From: Micromonospora sp. CB01531
GTDB lineage: Bacteria; Actinomycetota; Actinomycetes; Mycobacteriales; Micromonosporaceae
Reading direction: 5' to 3'
Assembly: GCF_001905095.1 (NCBI RefSeq)
Contig: NZ_LWLS01000094.1
Span: 62,001 to 126,000, forward strand
DNA length: 64,000 bases
The translations under genes and the position numbers were made by a program. Shown in pieces: positions 50,025 to 58,591 of this stretch. The notes under the pieces are model-generated. The model did not search any database. It saw only the letters and a program-made list of their open reading frames with translations, and had not been told where the DNA came from. The first letter of the stretch is position 1; the number at the start of each line of letters is the position of its first letter.

Positions 50025-51194
50025 CTACTTGTCGATGTCGCCGACCACGAAGAACATCGAGCCGAGGATGGCGATCAGGTCCGGCACCAGGCAGCCGGGG
50101 AGCAGGGTCGCCAACGCCTGCACGTTCGCGTACGAGGCGGTGCGCAGCTTGAGCCGCCACGGCGTCTTCTCGCCCCGGGACACCAGGTAGTAACCGTTGA
50201 TGCCGAGCGGGTTCTCGGTCCACGCGTAGGTGTGCCCCTCGGGCGCCTTGACCACCTTGGGCAGCCGGGTGTTCACCGGCCCGGTGAGCCGGTCCACCCG
50301 GTCCAGGCACTGCTCGGCGAGGTCGAGCGAGGCGTACACCTGGTCGAGCAGCACCTCGAAGCGGGCGTGGCAGTCCCCGGCGGTCTTCGTCACCACCGGC
50401 ACGTCGAGCTGGTCGTACGCCAGGTAGGGGTCGTCCCGGCGGAGGTCCAGGTCCAGGCCGGAGGCCCGGGCGACCGGCCCGGACGCGCCGAACGCGGCGG
50501 CGTCCGTCGCTGACAGCACGCCCACCCCGACCGTCCGGGCCAGGAAGATCTCGTTCCGTCGGATCAGCTGGTCCAGGTCCGGCATCCGCCGGCGGACCTC
50601 GGCGATGGCCGCCCGGGCCCGGCCCGTCCAGCCGGCCGGCACCTCCTCTTTCAGACCGCCGACCCGGTTGAACATGTAGTGGATCCGGCCGCCGGAGACC
50701 TCCTCCATCACCGCCTGCAGGGTCTCCCGCTCGCGGAACGCGTAGAACATCGGGGTGATCGCGCCGATCTCCAGCGGGTACGAGCCGAGGAACATCAGGT
50801 GGTTGAGCACCCGGTTCAACTCGGCCAGCGCCATCCGCAGCCAGGTCGCGCGTTCGGGCACCTCCATGCCCATCAGCCGCTCCACGGCCAGCACCACGCC
50901 CAGCTCGTTCGCGAAGGCCGAGAGCCAGTCGTGCCGGTTGGCCAGCACGATGATCTGCCGGTAGTCGCGTACCTCGAAGAGCTTCTCCGCGCCCCGGTGC
51001 ATGTAGCCGACGATCGGCTCGGCGGAGGCCACCCGCTCGCCGTCGAGCACCAGCCGCAGCCGTAGCACGCCGTGGGTGGAGGGGTGCTGCGGGCCGATGT
51101 TGAGCACCATGTCGGTGCCGAGCTGCTCCCCGCCGGCGCCCGTGCCGACGGTCAGTTCGCGGAGGTCGCCGGCGTCCGTGGTCATGCCCGTCAT
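50025..51194 (-). CDS. nuoD: NADH-quinone oxidoreductase subunit D homologue (orphan NuoD)
   Basis: A 389-aa protein of the complex I 49-kDa/NuoD family: NIGPQHPSTHGVLRLRLVLDGE, GYMHRGAEKLFEVRDYRQI, NELGVVLAVERLMG, REIL-like LNHLMFLGSYPLEIGA and the C-terminal LPGCLVPDLIAILGSMFFVVGDIDK. NuoD lines the quinone site beside cluster N2. No other nuo gene is nearby, so this is probably a second copy outside the main operon. The ATG at 51194 overlaps the stop of the MidA-like methyltransferase gene, which is suggestive because the mitochondrial homologue of that enzyme methylates the NuoD homologue. The ATG at 51185 is an alternative. Confidence 0.88.
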   Translation of the reverse strand: MTGMTTDAGDLRELTVGTGAGGEQLGTDMVLNIGPQHPSTHGVLRLRLVLDGERVASAEPIVGYMHRGAEKLFEVRDYRQIIVLANRHDWLSAFANELGVVLAVERLMGMEVPERATWLRMALAELNRVLNHLMFLGSYPLEIGAITPMFYAFRERETLQAVMEEVSGGRIHYMFNRVGGLKEEVPAGWTGRARAAIAEVRRRMPDLDQLIRRNEIFLARTVGVGVLSATDAAAFGASGPVARASGLDLDLRRDDPYLAYDQLDVPVVTKTAGDCHARFEVLLDQVYASLDLAEQCLDRVDRLTGPVNTRLPKVVKAPEGHTYAWTENPLGINGYYLVSRGEKTPWRLKLRTASYANVQALATLLPGCLVPDLIAILGSMFFVVGDIDK

Positions 51195-52441
51195 CGTGCC
51201 ATGACGCGATCGAGGGTGATGCCGACTGGTTGCAGCAGCCACCAGTGCCCGCCGAGGCCGGCCGGGTCGGTCAGCTCGGCCACCGCCGACGCGGCGGCGA
51301 GCGCCCGGACGTACCCGGCGGGATCCTGGGCGGCCAGGCTCAGCGGCGGTCGCCCGCCGTCGGCCCCGAGCGCCCGCAGCCCCTCCCGCTGTGTGATCAG
51401 GGTGTACGCGCACCCGGCGACCCGCGCACCGGCGGCAGCGACGGAGTCCATGGCGACGTGCGCGGTGACGTCACACGACCCGTCCGGCACCGGCGGCACC
51501 TGCCGCCCACCCCGATACCCGGTTAACGTTCCGTCCACCGGCCGACCGTCCCTCAGGTGCCCGTAGTCCACGGCCAGCGCGCAGCCCTTCTCGATTCGCT
51601 GGACGGCGTCGGCCCAGGCTTCGTCTCGACTCCTGCCGATCTCGGCTCTCGCGCTGGTGGGGGGTTCCGGGCGGCCCGACCGGCTCCGGGCGGTCAGGCT
51701 TGATCCCTCCGCCGGTCGGGCCGCCCGGAACCCCGACTCGGTCCGGCTGGTCTCGTCGCTCACCGGCGTCGGCCACCACCAGTCCAGCCAGCCGGCATCC
51801 TCGGCGTCGACCAGGTCACCCACCGACTCCTCACCCGTCGGGTCCACCAGCAGATGCCGCCAGCCCTCGGGAGTGGCCACGGCCAGGTCCAGCGGGACGT
51901 TGTCCAGCCACTCTGTGGCCAGCAGCAGTCCGGTGATCCGGTCGGGGATCTCTTCGGTCCAGTTGATCTCAGTCGGCAGGTCGACTGGGCGGGGTGCCTT
52001 CTCGACGGCCGTGAGGCGTACCCGGTCGGCGAGCGGGACCGGCGCGGCGGGCGACGGACCGGCGGAGAGCGAACCGAGCCCGGAGGGTGACGGGCGGGTG
52101 GCGGCCGTGGTGGGCAGGGTTTCCGGGGGGCCCGCCCGCGGAGGGATCAAGCCTGACCGCCCGGAGCGGGCGGGCTCCCCGGAAACCCCCACGAGCAGCG
52201 CCCGAAGCAACTCACCCCGCCCAGCGCCGACGTCCACCACGTCCAGCTGAGGGGGATGACCCAGCGCACGATCAAGGGAGTCGAGGAGACGCAGGATGGC
52301 AGCGGAGAACACCGGGGAGGCGTGCACGCTGGTGCGGAAGTGGGCGGCCGGCCCCGCCCCGGAGACGAAGAAGCCGCCCGGCCCGTAGAGCGCCCGCTCC
52401 ATCGCCTCCCGCCACGGCAGCGGCTGCTCGGGGAACGTCAT
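51191..52441 (-). CDS. MidA/NDUFAF7-type SAM-dependent methyltransferase (DUF185) with two repeat insertions
   Basis: A 416-aa class I methyltransferase. The family pattern is clear: FRTSVHASPVFSAAI, SAM-binding DVVDVGAGRGELLRAL (about residue 69), ATEWLDNVPLDLA (cf. the NExxDAxPV block), ALAVDYGHL, GTLTGYRGG and CDVTAHVAMDSVA (cf. DITAHVDF). In mitochondria NDUFAF7 dimethylates an arginine of NDUFS2, the NuoD homologue. Two palindromic repeats are inserted in frame at residues about 84-108 (SGEPARSGRSGLIPPRAGPP) and 236-260 (FRAARPAEGSSLTARSRSG), adding low-complexity loops. Coupled by ATGA to nuoD. The frame upstream of the ATG at 52441 is not conserved-looking. Confidence 0.85.
   Translation of the reverse strand: MTFPEQPLPWREAMERALYGPGGFFVSGAGPAAHFRTSVHASPVFSAAILRLLDSLDRALGHPPQLDVVDVGAGRGELLRALLVGVSGEPARSGRSGLIPPRAGPPETLPTTAATRPSPSGLGSLSAGPSPAAPVPLADRVRLTAVEKAPRPVDLPTEINWTEEIPDRITGLLLATEWLDNVPLDLAVATPEGWRHLLVDPTGEESVGDLVDAEDAGWLDWWWPTPVSDETSRTESGFRAARPAEGSSLTARSRSGRPEPPTSARAEIGRSRDEAWADAVQRIEKGCALAVDYGHLRDGRPVDGTLTGYRGGRQVPPVPDGSCDVTAHVAMDSVAAAGARVAGCAYTLITQREGLRALGADGGRPPLSLAAQDPAGYVRALAAASAVAELTDPAGLGGHWWLLQPVGITLDRVMAR
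51661..51734. repeat. 74-bp hairpin element inside the MidA-like gene, copy 1
   Basis: Perfect 23-bp inverted arms (GGGGTTCCGGGCGGCCCGAC and three more bases) enclose a 28-nt loop, 51684-51711, that begins CTCCGGGCGGTCAGG and ends CCCTCCG. The loop is identical to that of copy 2 read on the other strand, while the arms differ. The insert keeps the host reading frame. Confidence 0.85.
52117..52188. repeat. 72-bp hairpin element inside the MidA-like gene, copy 2 (opposite orientation)
   Basis: Arms of 22 bp (GGGTTTCCGGGGGGCCCGCC and two more bases) pair with one G-T wobble. The 28-nt loop at 52139-52166 is the exact reverse complement of the loop of copy 1. Arm sequences differ from copy 1 at several places but are complementary within each copy, i.e. 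they co-vary. Confidence 0.85.
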
Positions 52442-52614
52442 TCGCTGACGGTACGACCGGGCGCTGGCCCGTGCGGGAGCCGGCCCGCCCGGTGCCCAGA
52501 ATTCCTCGTTCCACACGCTCCGTGAAGGTTTTCACACATGCTTGTTCCGGGTCCGTGACCCCGGCGCATACTTGCGATCGACCGGTACCCCCATCGAGGA
52601 CTGGATCGATTGTC

Positions 52615-53592
52615 ATGAGCGCACCGCTGCGCCCGCGTGCGGCCGCCCCGCGTGGGCTCGCCGTACCGCCGGGTGGCGCCCCCTCCGGCGCCCCGCTCGT
52701 CTTTCCGCGCGCCCTCACCGTCGGCGTGCTCGGCGCCGGCCGGGTCGGCGCCGTGCTCGGCGCGGCCCTCGCCGCAGCCGGCCACCGGGTGGCCGCAGTC
52801 TCCGGCGTCTCGGGTGCCGCGAAGGCCCGGCTGGCGCTGCTGCTGCCGCAGACCCCGAACCGGTCCGTGACCGCGGTCGCCCGCGCCGCCACGGACCTGC
52901 TGATCGTGGCGGTCCCCGACGACGCCCTGGCCGGCGTGATCGCCGGCCTGGCCGAGGCCGGCGCGCTGCGCCCCGGCCAGGTGGTCGCGCACACGTCCGG
53001 CGCGCACGGGCTGGCCGTCCTCGCCCCGGCCGCCGCGGTCGGTGCCCGGCCGCTCGCGCTGCACCCGGCGATGACCTTCACCGGTACGCCGGACGACCTG
53101 ACCCGCCTGCCCGGCATCTCGTACGGGGTGACCGCTCCGCCGGAGCTGCGTCCGCTCGCCGCCCGGCTGGTCGCCGACCTGGGTGGGGTGCCGGAGTGGG
53201 TGGCGGAGGCCGACCGCCCGCTCTACCACGCGGCGCTGGCGCACGGCGCCAACCACCTGGTGACCCTGGTCAACGAGGCGGCCGACCGGCTGCGCGACGC
53301 CGGGGTGGACCGGCCGGAGAAGGTGCTCGCCCCGCTGCTGCGGGCCGCCCTGGAGAACGCCCTGCGGCTCGGTGACGACGCGCTCACCGGCCCGGTCTCC
53401 CGGGGCGATGCCGGCACCGTACGCCGGCACCTGGAGCGGCTGGCGGCGACCGCGCCGGAATCCGTGGCCCCCTACCTGGCGTTGGCCCGACGGACGGCAG
53501 ACCGCGCCATCGCGGCCGGCCGGCTGCGCCCGGCGGACGCGGAGTCGCTGCTGGACGTGCTGACCGGGATCTACGGGGAGGTGGCCGCATGA
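52615..53592 (+). CDS. Rossmann-fold protein with DUF2520 domain
   Basis: A 325-aa protein. An NAD(P)-binding fold starts at about residue 33 (LTVGVLGAGRVGAVLGAALAAAGH), followed by DLLIVAVPDDALAGV and PLALHPAMTFTGTPDD; the C-terminal DUF2520 helical domain has YHAALAHGANHLVTLVNEA and LTGPVSRGDAGTVRRHL. It resembles ketopantoate or prephenate-type dehydrogenases, and its overlap with panC suggests a link to pantothenate synthesis, but activity is not established. Same place as Rv3603c. The ATG at 52615 gives a short disordered leader. Confidence 0.85.
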   Translation: MSAPLRPRAAAPRGLAVPPGGAPSGAPLVFPRALTVGVLGAGRVGAVLGAALAAAGHRVAAVSGVSGAAKARLALLLPQTPNRSVTAVARAATDLLIVAVPDDALAGVIAGLAEAGALRPGQVVAHTSGAHGLAVLAPAAAVGARPLALHPAMTFTGTPDDLTRLPGISYGVTAPPELRPLAARLVADLGGVPEWVAEADRPLYHAALAHGANHLVTLVNEAADRLRDAGVDRPEKVLAPLLRAALENALRLGDDALTGPVSRGDAGTVRRHLERLAATAPESVAPYLALARRTADRAIAAGRLRPADAESLLDVLTGIYGEVAA

Positions 53593-54437
53593 CCGAGCTG
53601 GTGCACACGCGCAAGGAACTGGCGGCGGCGCGGGACGGGCTGACCGGCACGGTCGGCGTGGTGATGACCATGGGCGCGCTGCACTCCGGGCACGAGACGC
53701 TGCTCCGGGCCGCCCGCGAGCAGGCCGACCATGTGCTCGTCACGATCTTCGTGAACCCGCTCCAGTTCGGCCCGAACGAGGACTTCGACCGCTACCCGCG
53801 CACCCTCGACGCCGACCTGGAGATCTGCCGGCGGGCCGGCGCGGACGTGGTCTTCGCCCCGGCGGTTGCCGACATGTACCCGAACGGCCAGCCGACGGTC
53901 CGGTTGGATCCGGGCCCGCTCGGCGAGGACCTGGAGGGGCTGAGCCGCCCCGGCTTCTTCCACGGCGTGCTTACCGTGGTGCTGAAGCTGCTCCAGCTCA
54001 CCCGCCCCGACCTGGCCTTCTTCGGCGAGAAGGACTACCAGCAGCTCACCCTGGTCCGGCGGATGGTCCGCGACCTGGACGTGCCGACCGAGATCGTCGG
54101 CGTGCCGACCGTACGGGAGCCGGACGGCCTGGCCCTGTCCAGCCGCAACCGTTACCTCTCGCCGGAGGAGCGGGCTTCGGCACTGAGCCTGTCGGCCGCG
54201 CTGCGGGCCGGCGTCGAGGCCGCCGAGCAGGGTGCGGACGCGGGCGGGGTGCTGGCCGCCGCCCATCGCGCCTTCGACGCCGGTACGCCCGGCGCCCGCC
54301 TCGACTACCTGGTGCTCACCGACGCCGAACTGGAGCCGGGGCCGGTGGCTGGTCCGGCGCGGCTGCTGATCGCCGCCTGGGTGGGCGCCACCCGTCTGAT
54401 CGACAACACGGCGATCCGGCTCGCGCCGCGCTCCTGA
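53589..54437 (+). CDS. panC: Pantoate-beta-alanine ligase (pantothenate synthetase)
   Basis: A 282-aa enzyme that joins pantoate and beta-alanine with ATP. Motifs: VVMTMGALHSGHETLL (the MGALHxGH nucleotide site), TIFVNPLQFGPNEDFDRYPR, VFAPAVADMYP, GFFHGVLTVVLKLLQL, FFGEKDYQQL and ALSSRNRYLSPEER (KMSKS-like region). ATGA overlap with the DUF2520 gene; panD follows after 32 nt. Confidence 0.96.
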   Translation: MTELVHTRKELAAARDGLTGTVGVVMTMGALHSGHETLLRAAREQADHVLVTIFVNPLQFGPNEDFDRYPRTLDADLEICRRAGADVVFAPAVADMYPNGQPTVRLDPGPLGEDLEGLSRPGFFHGVLTVVLKLLQLTRPDLAFFGEKDYQQLTLVRRMVRDLDVPTEIVGVPTVREPDGLALSSRNRYLSPEERASALSLSAALRAGVEAAEQGADAGGVLAAAHRAFDAGTPGARLDYLVLTDAELEPGPVAGPARLLIAAWVGATRLIDNTAIRLAPRS

Positions 54438-54469
54438 ACCGCACCACCACACCCCGGGAAAGGGACCCG

Positions 54470-54898
54470 ATGCTCCGGACCATGCTCAAGTCGAAGATCC
54501 ACCGGGCCACGGTGACCCAGGCCGACCTGCACTACGTCGGCTCGGTGACCGTGGACGAGGAGCTGCTCGACGCCGCCGACCTGCTCCCCGGCGAGCAGGT
54601 GGCGATCGTCGACATCACCAACGGGGCCCGGCTGGAGACCTATGTGATCCCGGGGCGGCGGGGCAGCGGCGTGATCGGCATCAACGGCGCCGCGGCGCAC
54701 CTGGTGCACCCCGGTGACCTGGTGATCCTCATCTCGTACGGGCAGATGGACGACGCCGAGGCGCGGACGTACCAGCCGCGGGTGGTGCACGTCGACGCCG
54801 ACAACAAGGTGGTCGACCTGACCGCCGATCCGACCACCGCCGCCGCCGGCACCGCCGGCGACCCGGTGGCCAACCCCCTCGCCGCCGCCCTGAACTGA
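54470..54898 (+). CDS. panD: Aspartate 1-decarboxylase (pyruvoyl enzyme precursor)
   Basis: A 142-aa proenzyme making beta-alanine for panC. The self-cleavage site Gly24-Ser25 in LHYVGSVTVDEELL matches the E. coli position; Ser25 becomes the pyruvoyl group. NGARLETYVIPG and GINGAAAHLVHPGDLVILISYGQM complete the family. The ATG has a GGGAAAGGGA ribosome site. The C-terminal ~20 residues are Ala-rich and variable. Confidence 0.96.
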   Translation: MLRTMLKSKIHRATVTQADLHYVGSVTVDEELLDAADLLPGEQVAIVDITNGARLETYVIPGRRGSGVIGINGAAAHLVHPGDLVILISYGQMDDAEARTYQPRVVHVDADNKVVDLTADPTTAAAGTAGDPVANPLAAALN

Positions 54899-54987
54899 CC
54901 CGGACAGCACGGTCTGTCACCGGAAGGTCATTTCCGGCTACCCTGGGCGGACCGTCGGGTTGACGGTCGTCGCTGGGGGAGGCCGCG

Positions 54988-55881
54988 ATGCGCCGTGCGA
55001 TGACGATCCTGGTCGCCGCCTTGGTCGCGGGGGCCGCGCTGGTCGGTTGCGCCCGGGCCGGCGGGCTGGACGGAGACCTCACCGACGACTGGGCCGCGCT
55101 GCCGGCGGCCGGGGCGTTCACCCCGGCGGCCGGGGTCTGCCAGGTCGCCGACTTCACCGCCACGGTCGGCCTGGCCGGCTACGACCCGGTGGGCTGCGAC
55201 CTGCCGCACCGGGTGGAGACGGTGCACGTGGGCACCTTCCCGGCCGACCGCACCGCCCCACCGGCCCCCGCCTCGCCGGAGCTGCGGACGGCGTTCGCCG
55301 ACTGCGACGCCCGGGCCAGCGGGTACGTCGGCGACAACTGGCGGGCCGGGCGGCTGCGGCTGGCGGTGGCCCTGCCCACCGGGTCCGGCTGGGCGGCCGG
55401 CTCCCGGTGGTACCGCTGCGACCTGACCGAGCTGACCACGGTCGAGGCGGCGGCGCAGGTAGTGACCCGGACGGGCAGCCTGCGGGACGCGCTGAAGGGG
55501 CCGTCCGCGCTACGGCTGGGCTGCCAGCGCACCGGCAGCGACGCCCGGCGGGTGCGGACGCTGACCCCGGTGGACTGCGGCACCGCGCACGACGCCGAGT
55601 TCGTCGGGGTGTGGCCGGCGCCGGACCGCCCGTACCCGACGAGAGACGCCGACTGGGTCCCGCTCTACGCCGGCTGCAACAAGGTTCTCGCCCGGTACGT
55701 CGGCGTGCCCGACGACGCGACCCTGCGCTTCCGCAGCGGAGTGGTGGTACGCCCGCCCGGCGCCGGCCGGTGGGCCGTCGGTGACCGGGGCGTCCGCTGC
55801 TACCTGTGGCTCAGCGACCGGACGGTCACCGCCTCCCTGAAGGGTGCCGGGCCAGCCGGCCTGCCGGTGCGGACGAGGTAG
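54988..55881 (+). CDS. Septum-formation-family lipoprotein
   Basis: A 297-aa exported protein: MRRAMTILVAALVAGAALVGC gives a lipobox with Cys at 21. Two copies of a Cys-containing domain follow, with PAAGVCQVADF ... DPVGCDLPHRVETVHVGTFP (about residues 46-90) and RTLTPVDCGTAHDAEFVGVWP (about residues 190-210), the pattern of the actinobacterial Septum_form family. Six or more further cysteines suggest disulphides. Role in division is only implied by the family name. A GGGGGAGG precedes the ATG; upstream are a CCGGAA/TTCCGG hairpin at 54920-54936 and a TACCCT box at 54939. Confidence 0.75.
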   Translation: MRRAMTILVAALVAGAALVGCARAGGLDGDLTDDWAALPAAGAFTPAAGVCQVADFTATVGLAGYDPVGCDLPHRVETVHVGTFPADRTAPPAPASPELRTAFADCDARASGYVGDNWRAGRLRLAVALPTGSGWAAGSRWYRCDLTELTTVEAAAQVVTRTGSLRDALKGPSALRLGCQRTGSDARRVRTLTPVDCGTAHDAEFVGVWPAPDRPYPTRDADWVPLYAGCNKVLARYVGVPDDATLRFRSGVVVRPPGAGRWAVGDRGVRCYLWLSDRTVTASLKGAGPAGLPVRTR

Positions 55882-55942
55882 CCGAAACCACTCGTCCCGC
55901 CCCCGCCGCCCGGGGCGAGGGACGTTCGGGTTGACTGTGCTC

Positions 55943-57628
55943 ATGGACGTTCCGACCGTCGACCTGCCGGCCCTGCCCAGGCTGCTGGCCGCGCCGGCAC
56001 CGGGCTGGGTGGAGACCACGGACGTGATCGTGGTGGGCTCCGGGGTCGCCGGGCTGACCGCCGCGCTGCACCTGCGCGAGGCGGGGCTGCATGTCACGGT
56101 GGTCACCAAGGTCAACATGGACGAGGGCTCGACCCGCTGGGCGCAGGGCGGCATCGCCGCCGTGCTCGACCCGACCGACACCCCGGCGGCGCACGCGTAC
56201 GACACCGAGGTGGCCGGGGTCGGCCTGTGCGACCCGGCGGCGGTCCGGGTGTTGGTGGAGGAGGGCCCGACGCGGCTGCGCGAGCTGATGCGGATCGGGG
56301 CCGAGTTCGACCGGAACCCGGACGGTTCGCTGATGCTCACCCGCGAGGGCGGCCACCGGGCGGACCGGATCGTGCACGCCGGCGGCGACGCCACCGGGGC
56401 CGAGGTGCAGCGGGCGCTGCACGCGGCGGTCCACCGCGACCCGTGGATCCGGCTGGTCGAGCACGCCCTCGTGCTGGACCTGCTGCGCGCCCCCGGGGAC
56501 GGACCGGACGGGCTTGGCCCGGCCTGTGGGATCACCCTGCACGTGCTGGGCGAGGGCAGCGAGGACGGCGTCGGGGCGCTCCTGGCCCGGGCGGTGGTGC
56601 TGGCCACCGGCGGCATGGGCCAGATCTTCGCGGCCACCACCAACCCGGCGGTCTCCACCGGAGACGGCGTGGCGCTCGCCATAAGGGCCGGCGCGGCGGT
56701 CACCGACGTGGAGTTCGTCCAGTTCCACCCGACCGCGCTGATCGTGCCGGACGGCGCGCCCGGCGCCGCCCGGGCCCAGCAGCCGCTGGTCTCCGAGGCG
56801 CTGCGCGGCGAGGGCGCCCACCTGGTCGACGGCGACGGCAAGCGGTTCATGGTCGGCCAGCACGAGCTGGCCGAGCTGGCCCCGCGGGACGTGGTCGCCA
56901 AGGGCATCCACCGGGTGCTGCTGGCCACCGGCGCGGACCACGTCTTCCTGGACGCCCGGCACCTCGGCGGGGACTTCCTGGCCCGGCGCTTCCCGACCAT
57001 CGTGGCGTCCTGCCTGGCGATCGGGGTGGATCCGGCGACCGACCTGATCCCGGTCGCCCCGGCCGCCCACTACGCCTCCGGCGGCGTCCGTACCGACCTG
57101 CACGGCCGCACCTCGATCCCCGGCCTGTACGCCTGCGGCGAGGTGGCCTGCACCGGGGTGCACGGTGCCAACCGGCTGGCCAGCAACTCGCTGCTGGAGG
57201 GGCTGGTCTTCTCCCGCCGGATCGCCGAGGACGTCGCCGCCGGGCTGCCCGAGCAGGCGAAGCCGGCCGAGACCGGCGCCTGGGTGGGTGGCCAGGGCTG
57301 GGTGCTGCCGGCCGCGACCACCGCCACCCTGCAGCGGGCGATGACCCGGGGGGCGGGGGTGCTCCGCTCGGCGCAGAGCCTGGCCGCGACCGCCGGCACG
57401 CTCACCGAGTTGGGTCAGGGCCGGGGGGTTCCGCGTACCGCCGACTGGGAGGCGACGAACCTGATCACCGTGGCGTCGGCGCTGGTCGCCGCCGCGTACA
57501 CCCGTCGGGAGACCCGGGGCTGCCACTGGCGGGAGGACTTCCCGACGGCCGACGACCGGTGGCTGGGCCATCTCGTCGCCGGGGTCGGGACCGAGGGACG
57601 GTTGACCGAGCGCTGGGAGGCACTGTGA
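55943..57628 (+). CDS. nadB: L-aspartate oxidase
   Basis: A 561-aa flavoenzyme that oxidises aspartate to iminoaspartate for de novo NAD synthesis. FAD-binding VIVVGSGVAGLTAALHLREAG (about residues 29-49), TRWAQGGIAAV, TREGGHRADRIVHAGGDATG, ATGGMGQIF, EFVQFHPTAL, LVSEALRGEGAHLVDG and ASGGVRTDLHGRTSIPGLYACGEVACTGVHGANRLASNSLLEGLVF are typical of NadB. NadA is not in this window. Its stop overlaps the GTG of the 59-bp repeat that precedes nadC. Confidence 0.95.
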   Translation: MDVPTVDLPALPRLLAAPAPGWVETTDVIVVGSGVAGLTAALHLREAGLHVTVVTKVNMDEGSTRWAQGGIAAVLDPTDTPAAHAYDTEVAGVGLCDPAAVRVLVEEGPTRLRELMRIGAEFDRNPDGSLMLTREGGHRADRIVHAGGDATGAEVQRALHAAVHRDPWIRLVEHALVLDLLRAPGDGPDGLGPACGITLHVLGEGSEDGVGALLARAVVLATGGMGQIFAATTNPAVSTGDGVALAIRAGAAVTDVEFVQFHPTALIVPDGAPGAARAQQPLVSEALRGEGAHLVDGDGKRFMVGQHELAELAPRDVVAKGIHRVLLATGADHVFLDARHLGGDFLARRFPTIVASCLAIGVDPATDLIPVAPAAHYASGGVRTDLHGRTSIPGLYACGEVACTGVHGANRLASNSLLEGLVFSRRIAEDVAAGLPEQAKPAETGAWVGGQGWVLPAATTATLQRAMTRGAGVLRSAQSLAATAGTLTELGQGRGVPRTADWEATNLITVASALVAAAYTRRETRGCHWREDFPTADDRWLGHLVAGVGTEGRLTERWEAL

Positions 57629-57683
57629 GCGCGAGGAGTGAGCCGGTTTTGCGAGCCCCGCAGTCGCGAACGAAGGAGGCACG
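57625..57683 (+). repeat. 59-bp start-codon-duplicating element, nadB-nadC junction
   Basis: GGAGGCAC(T/G)GTGAG is duplicated at 57616-57629 and 57675-57688, so nadC keeps both its GGAGG and GTG. The 51-nt core 57625-57675 is identical to that at 40513-40563. It encodes a 20-codon frame, VSARSEPVLRAPQSRTKEAR, that starts on the nadB stop (GTGA) and ends on the nadC start (GTGA). Confidence 0.82.
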
Positions 57684-58580
57684 GTGAGGGAGTCGACGGA
57701 GCGGGCCCTGCGGGCCGGTGGCCTGGACCCGGAGCGGGTACGGCGGGTGATCGTCAACGCGCTCGCCGAGGATCTGGGTCCCGACTTCCTCGACGTGACC
57801 AGCGTCGCCACCATCCCGGCCGCTCAGCACGACACCGGTGACCTGGTCGCCCGGGCCGACGGCGTGGTGGCCGGGCTGGCCGTGGCCGCGGCCGTGTTCG
57901 AGCTGGTGGGCGAGGTGACCGGCGCCGGCCGTACGGTGGAGGTGTCGCTGGTGGCCCAGGATGGGCAGCGGGTGGCCCGCGGCGATGTGCTGGCCACGGC
58001 GGCCGGCCCGACCCGGCTGCTGCTCACCGCCGAGCGGACGGCGCTCAACCTGCTGTGCCGGATGTCCGGGGTGGCCACCCACACCCGGGCCTGGGCCGAC
58101 GCCCTGGCCGGCAGCAAGGCGATGGTGCTCGACACCCGCAAGACCACCCCCGGCCTGCGCGCCCTGGAGAAGTACGCGGTCCGCGCCGGCGGCGGCACCA
58201 ACAAGCGGATGGGCCTGCACGACGTCGCCATGATCAAGGACAACCACAAGGTCGCCGCGGGCGGGATCGCCGCCGCCTACCGCCGGGTCCGGGAGGCGTT
58301 CCCGGACGTGCCGGTGCAGGTGGAGGTGGACACCCTGGCCGAGGCGGTGGAGGCGGTCGAGGCGGGCGCCGACTTCCTGCTGCTGGACAACATGACCCCG
58401 GCGCAGCTGCGCGAGGTGGTCGCGGCGGTGGGCGACCGGGCCGAGCTGGAGGCGACCGGTGGGCTGACCCTGCCGGTGGCGGCCGAGTACGGCGCGACCG
58501 GGGTGGACTTCCTCTCGGTGGGCGCCCTGACCCACTCCTCGCCGATCCTGGACATCGCCCTGGATCTGCGCACGGAGTGA
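57684..58580 (+). CDS. nadC: Nicotinate-nucleotide pyrophosphorylase (quinolinate phosphoribosyltransferase)
   Basis: A 298-aa enzyme making nicotinate mononucleotide from quinolinate and PRPP. Active-site blocks include ERTALNLLCRMSGVATHTR, DTRKTTPGLRALEKYAVRAGGG, RMGLHDVAMIKDNH, VEVDTLAEAVEAVEAGADFLLLDN and EATGGLTL, with the catalytic Arg/Lys/His residues in place. GTG start with GGAGG upstream, both inside the direct repeat of the 59-bp element. Confidence 0.96.
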   Translation: MRESTERALRAGGLDPERVRRVIVNALAEDLGPDFLDVTSVATIPAAQHDTGDLVARADGVVAGLAVAAAVFELVGEVTGAGRTVEVSLVAQDGQRVARGDVLATAAGPTRLLLTAERTALNLLCRMSGVATHTRAWADALAGSKAMVLDTRKTTPGLRALEKYAVRAGGGTNKRMGLHDVAMIKDNHKVAAGGIAAAYRRVREAFPDVPVQVEVDTLAEAVEAVEAGADFLLLDNMTPAQLREVVAAVGDRAELEATGGLTLPVAAEYGATGVDFLSVGALTHSSPILDIALDLRTE

Positions 58581-58591
58581 GCTGTGCTGGT

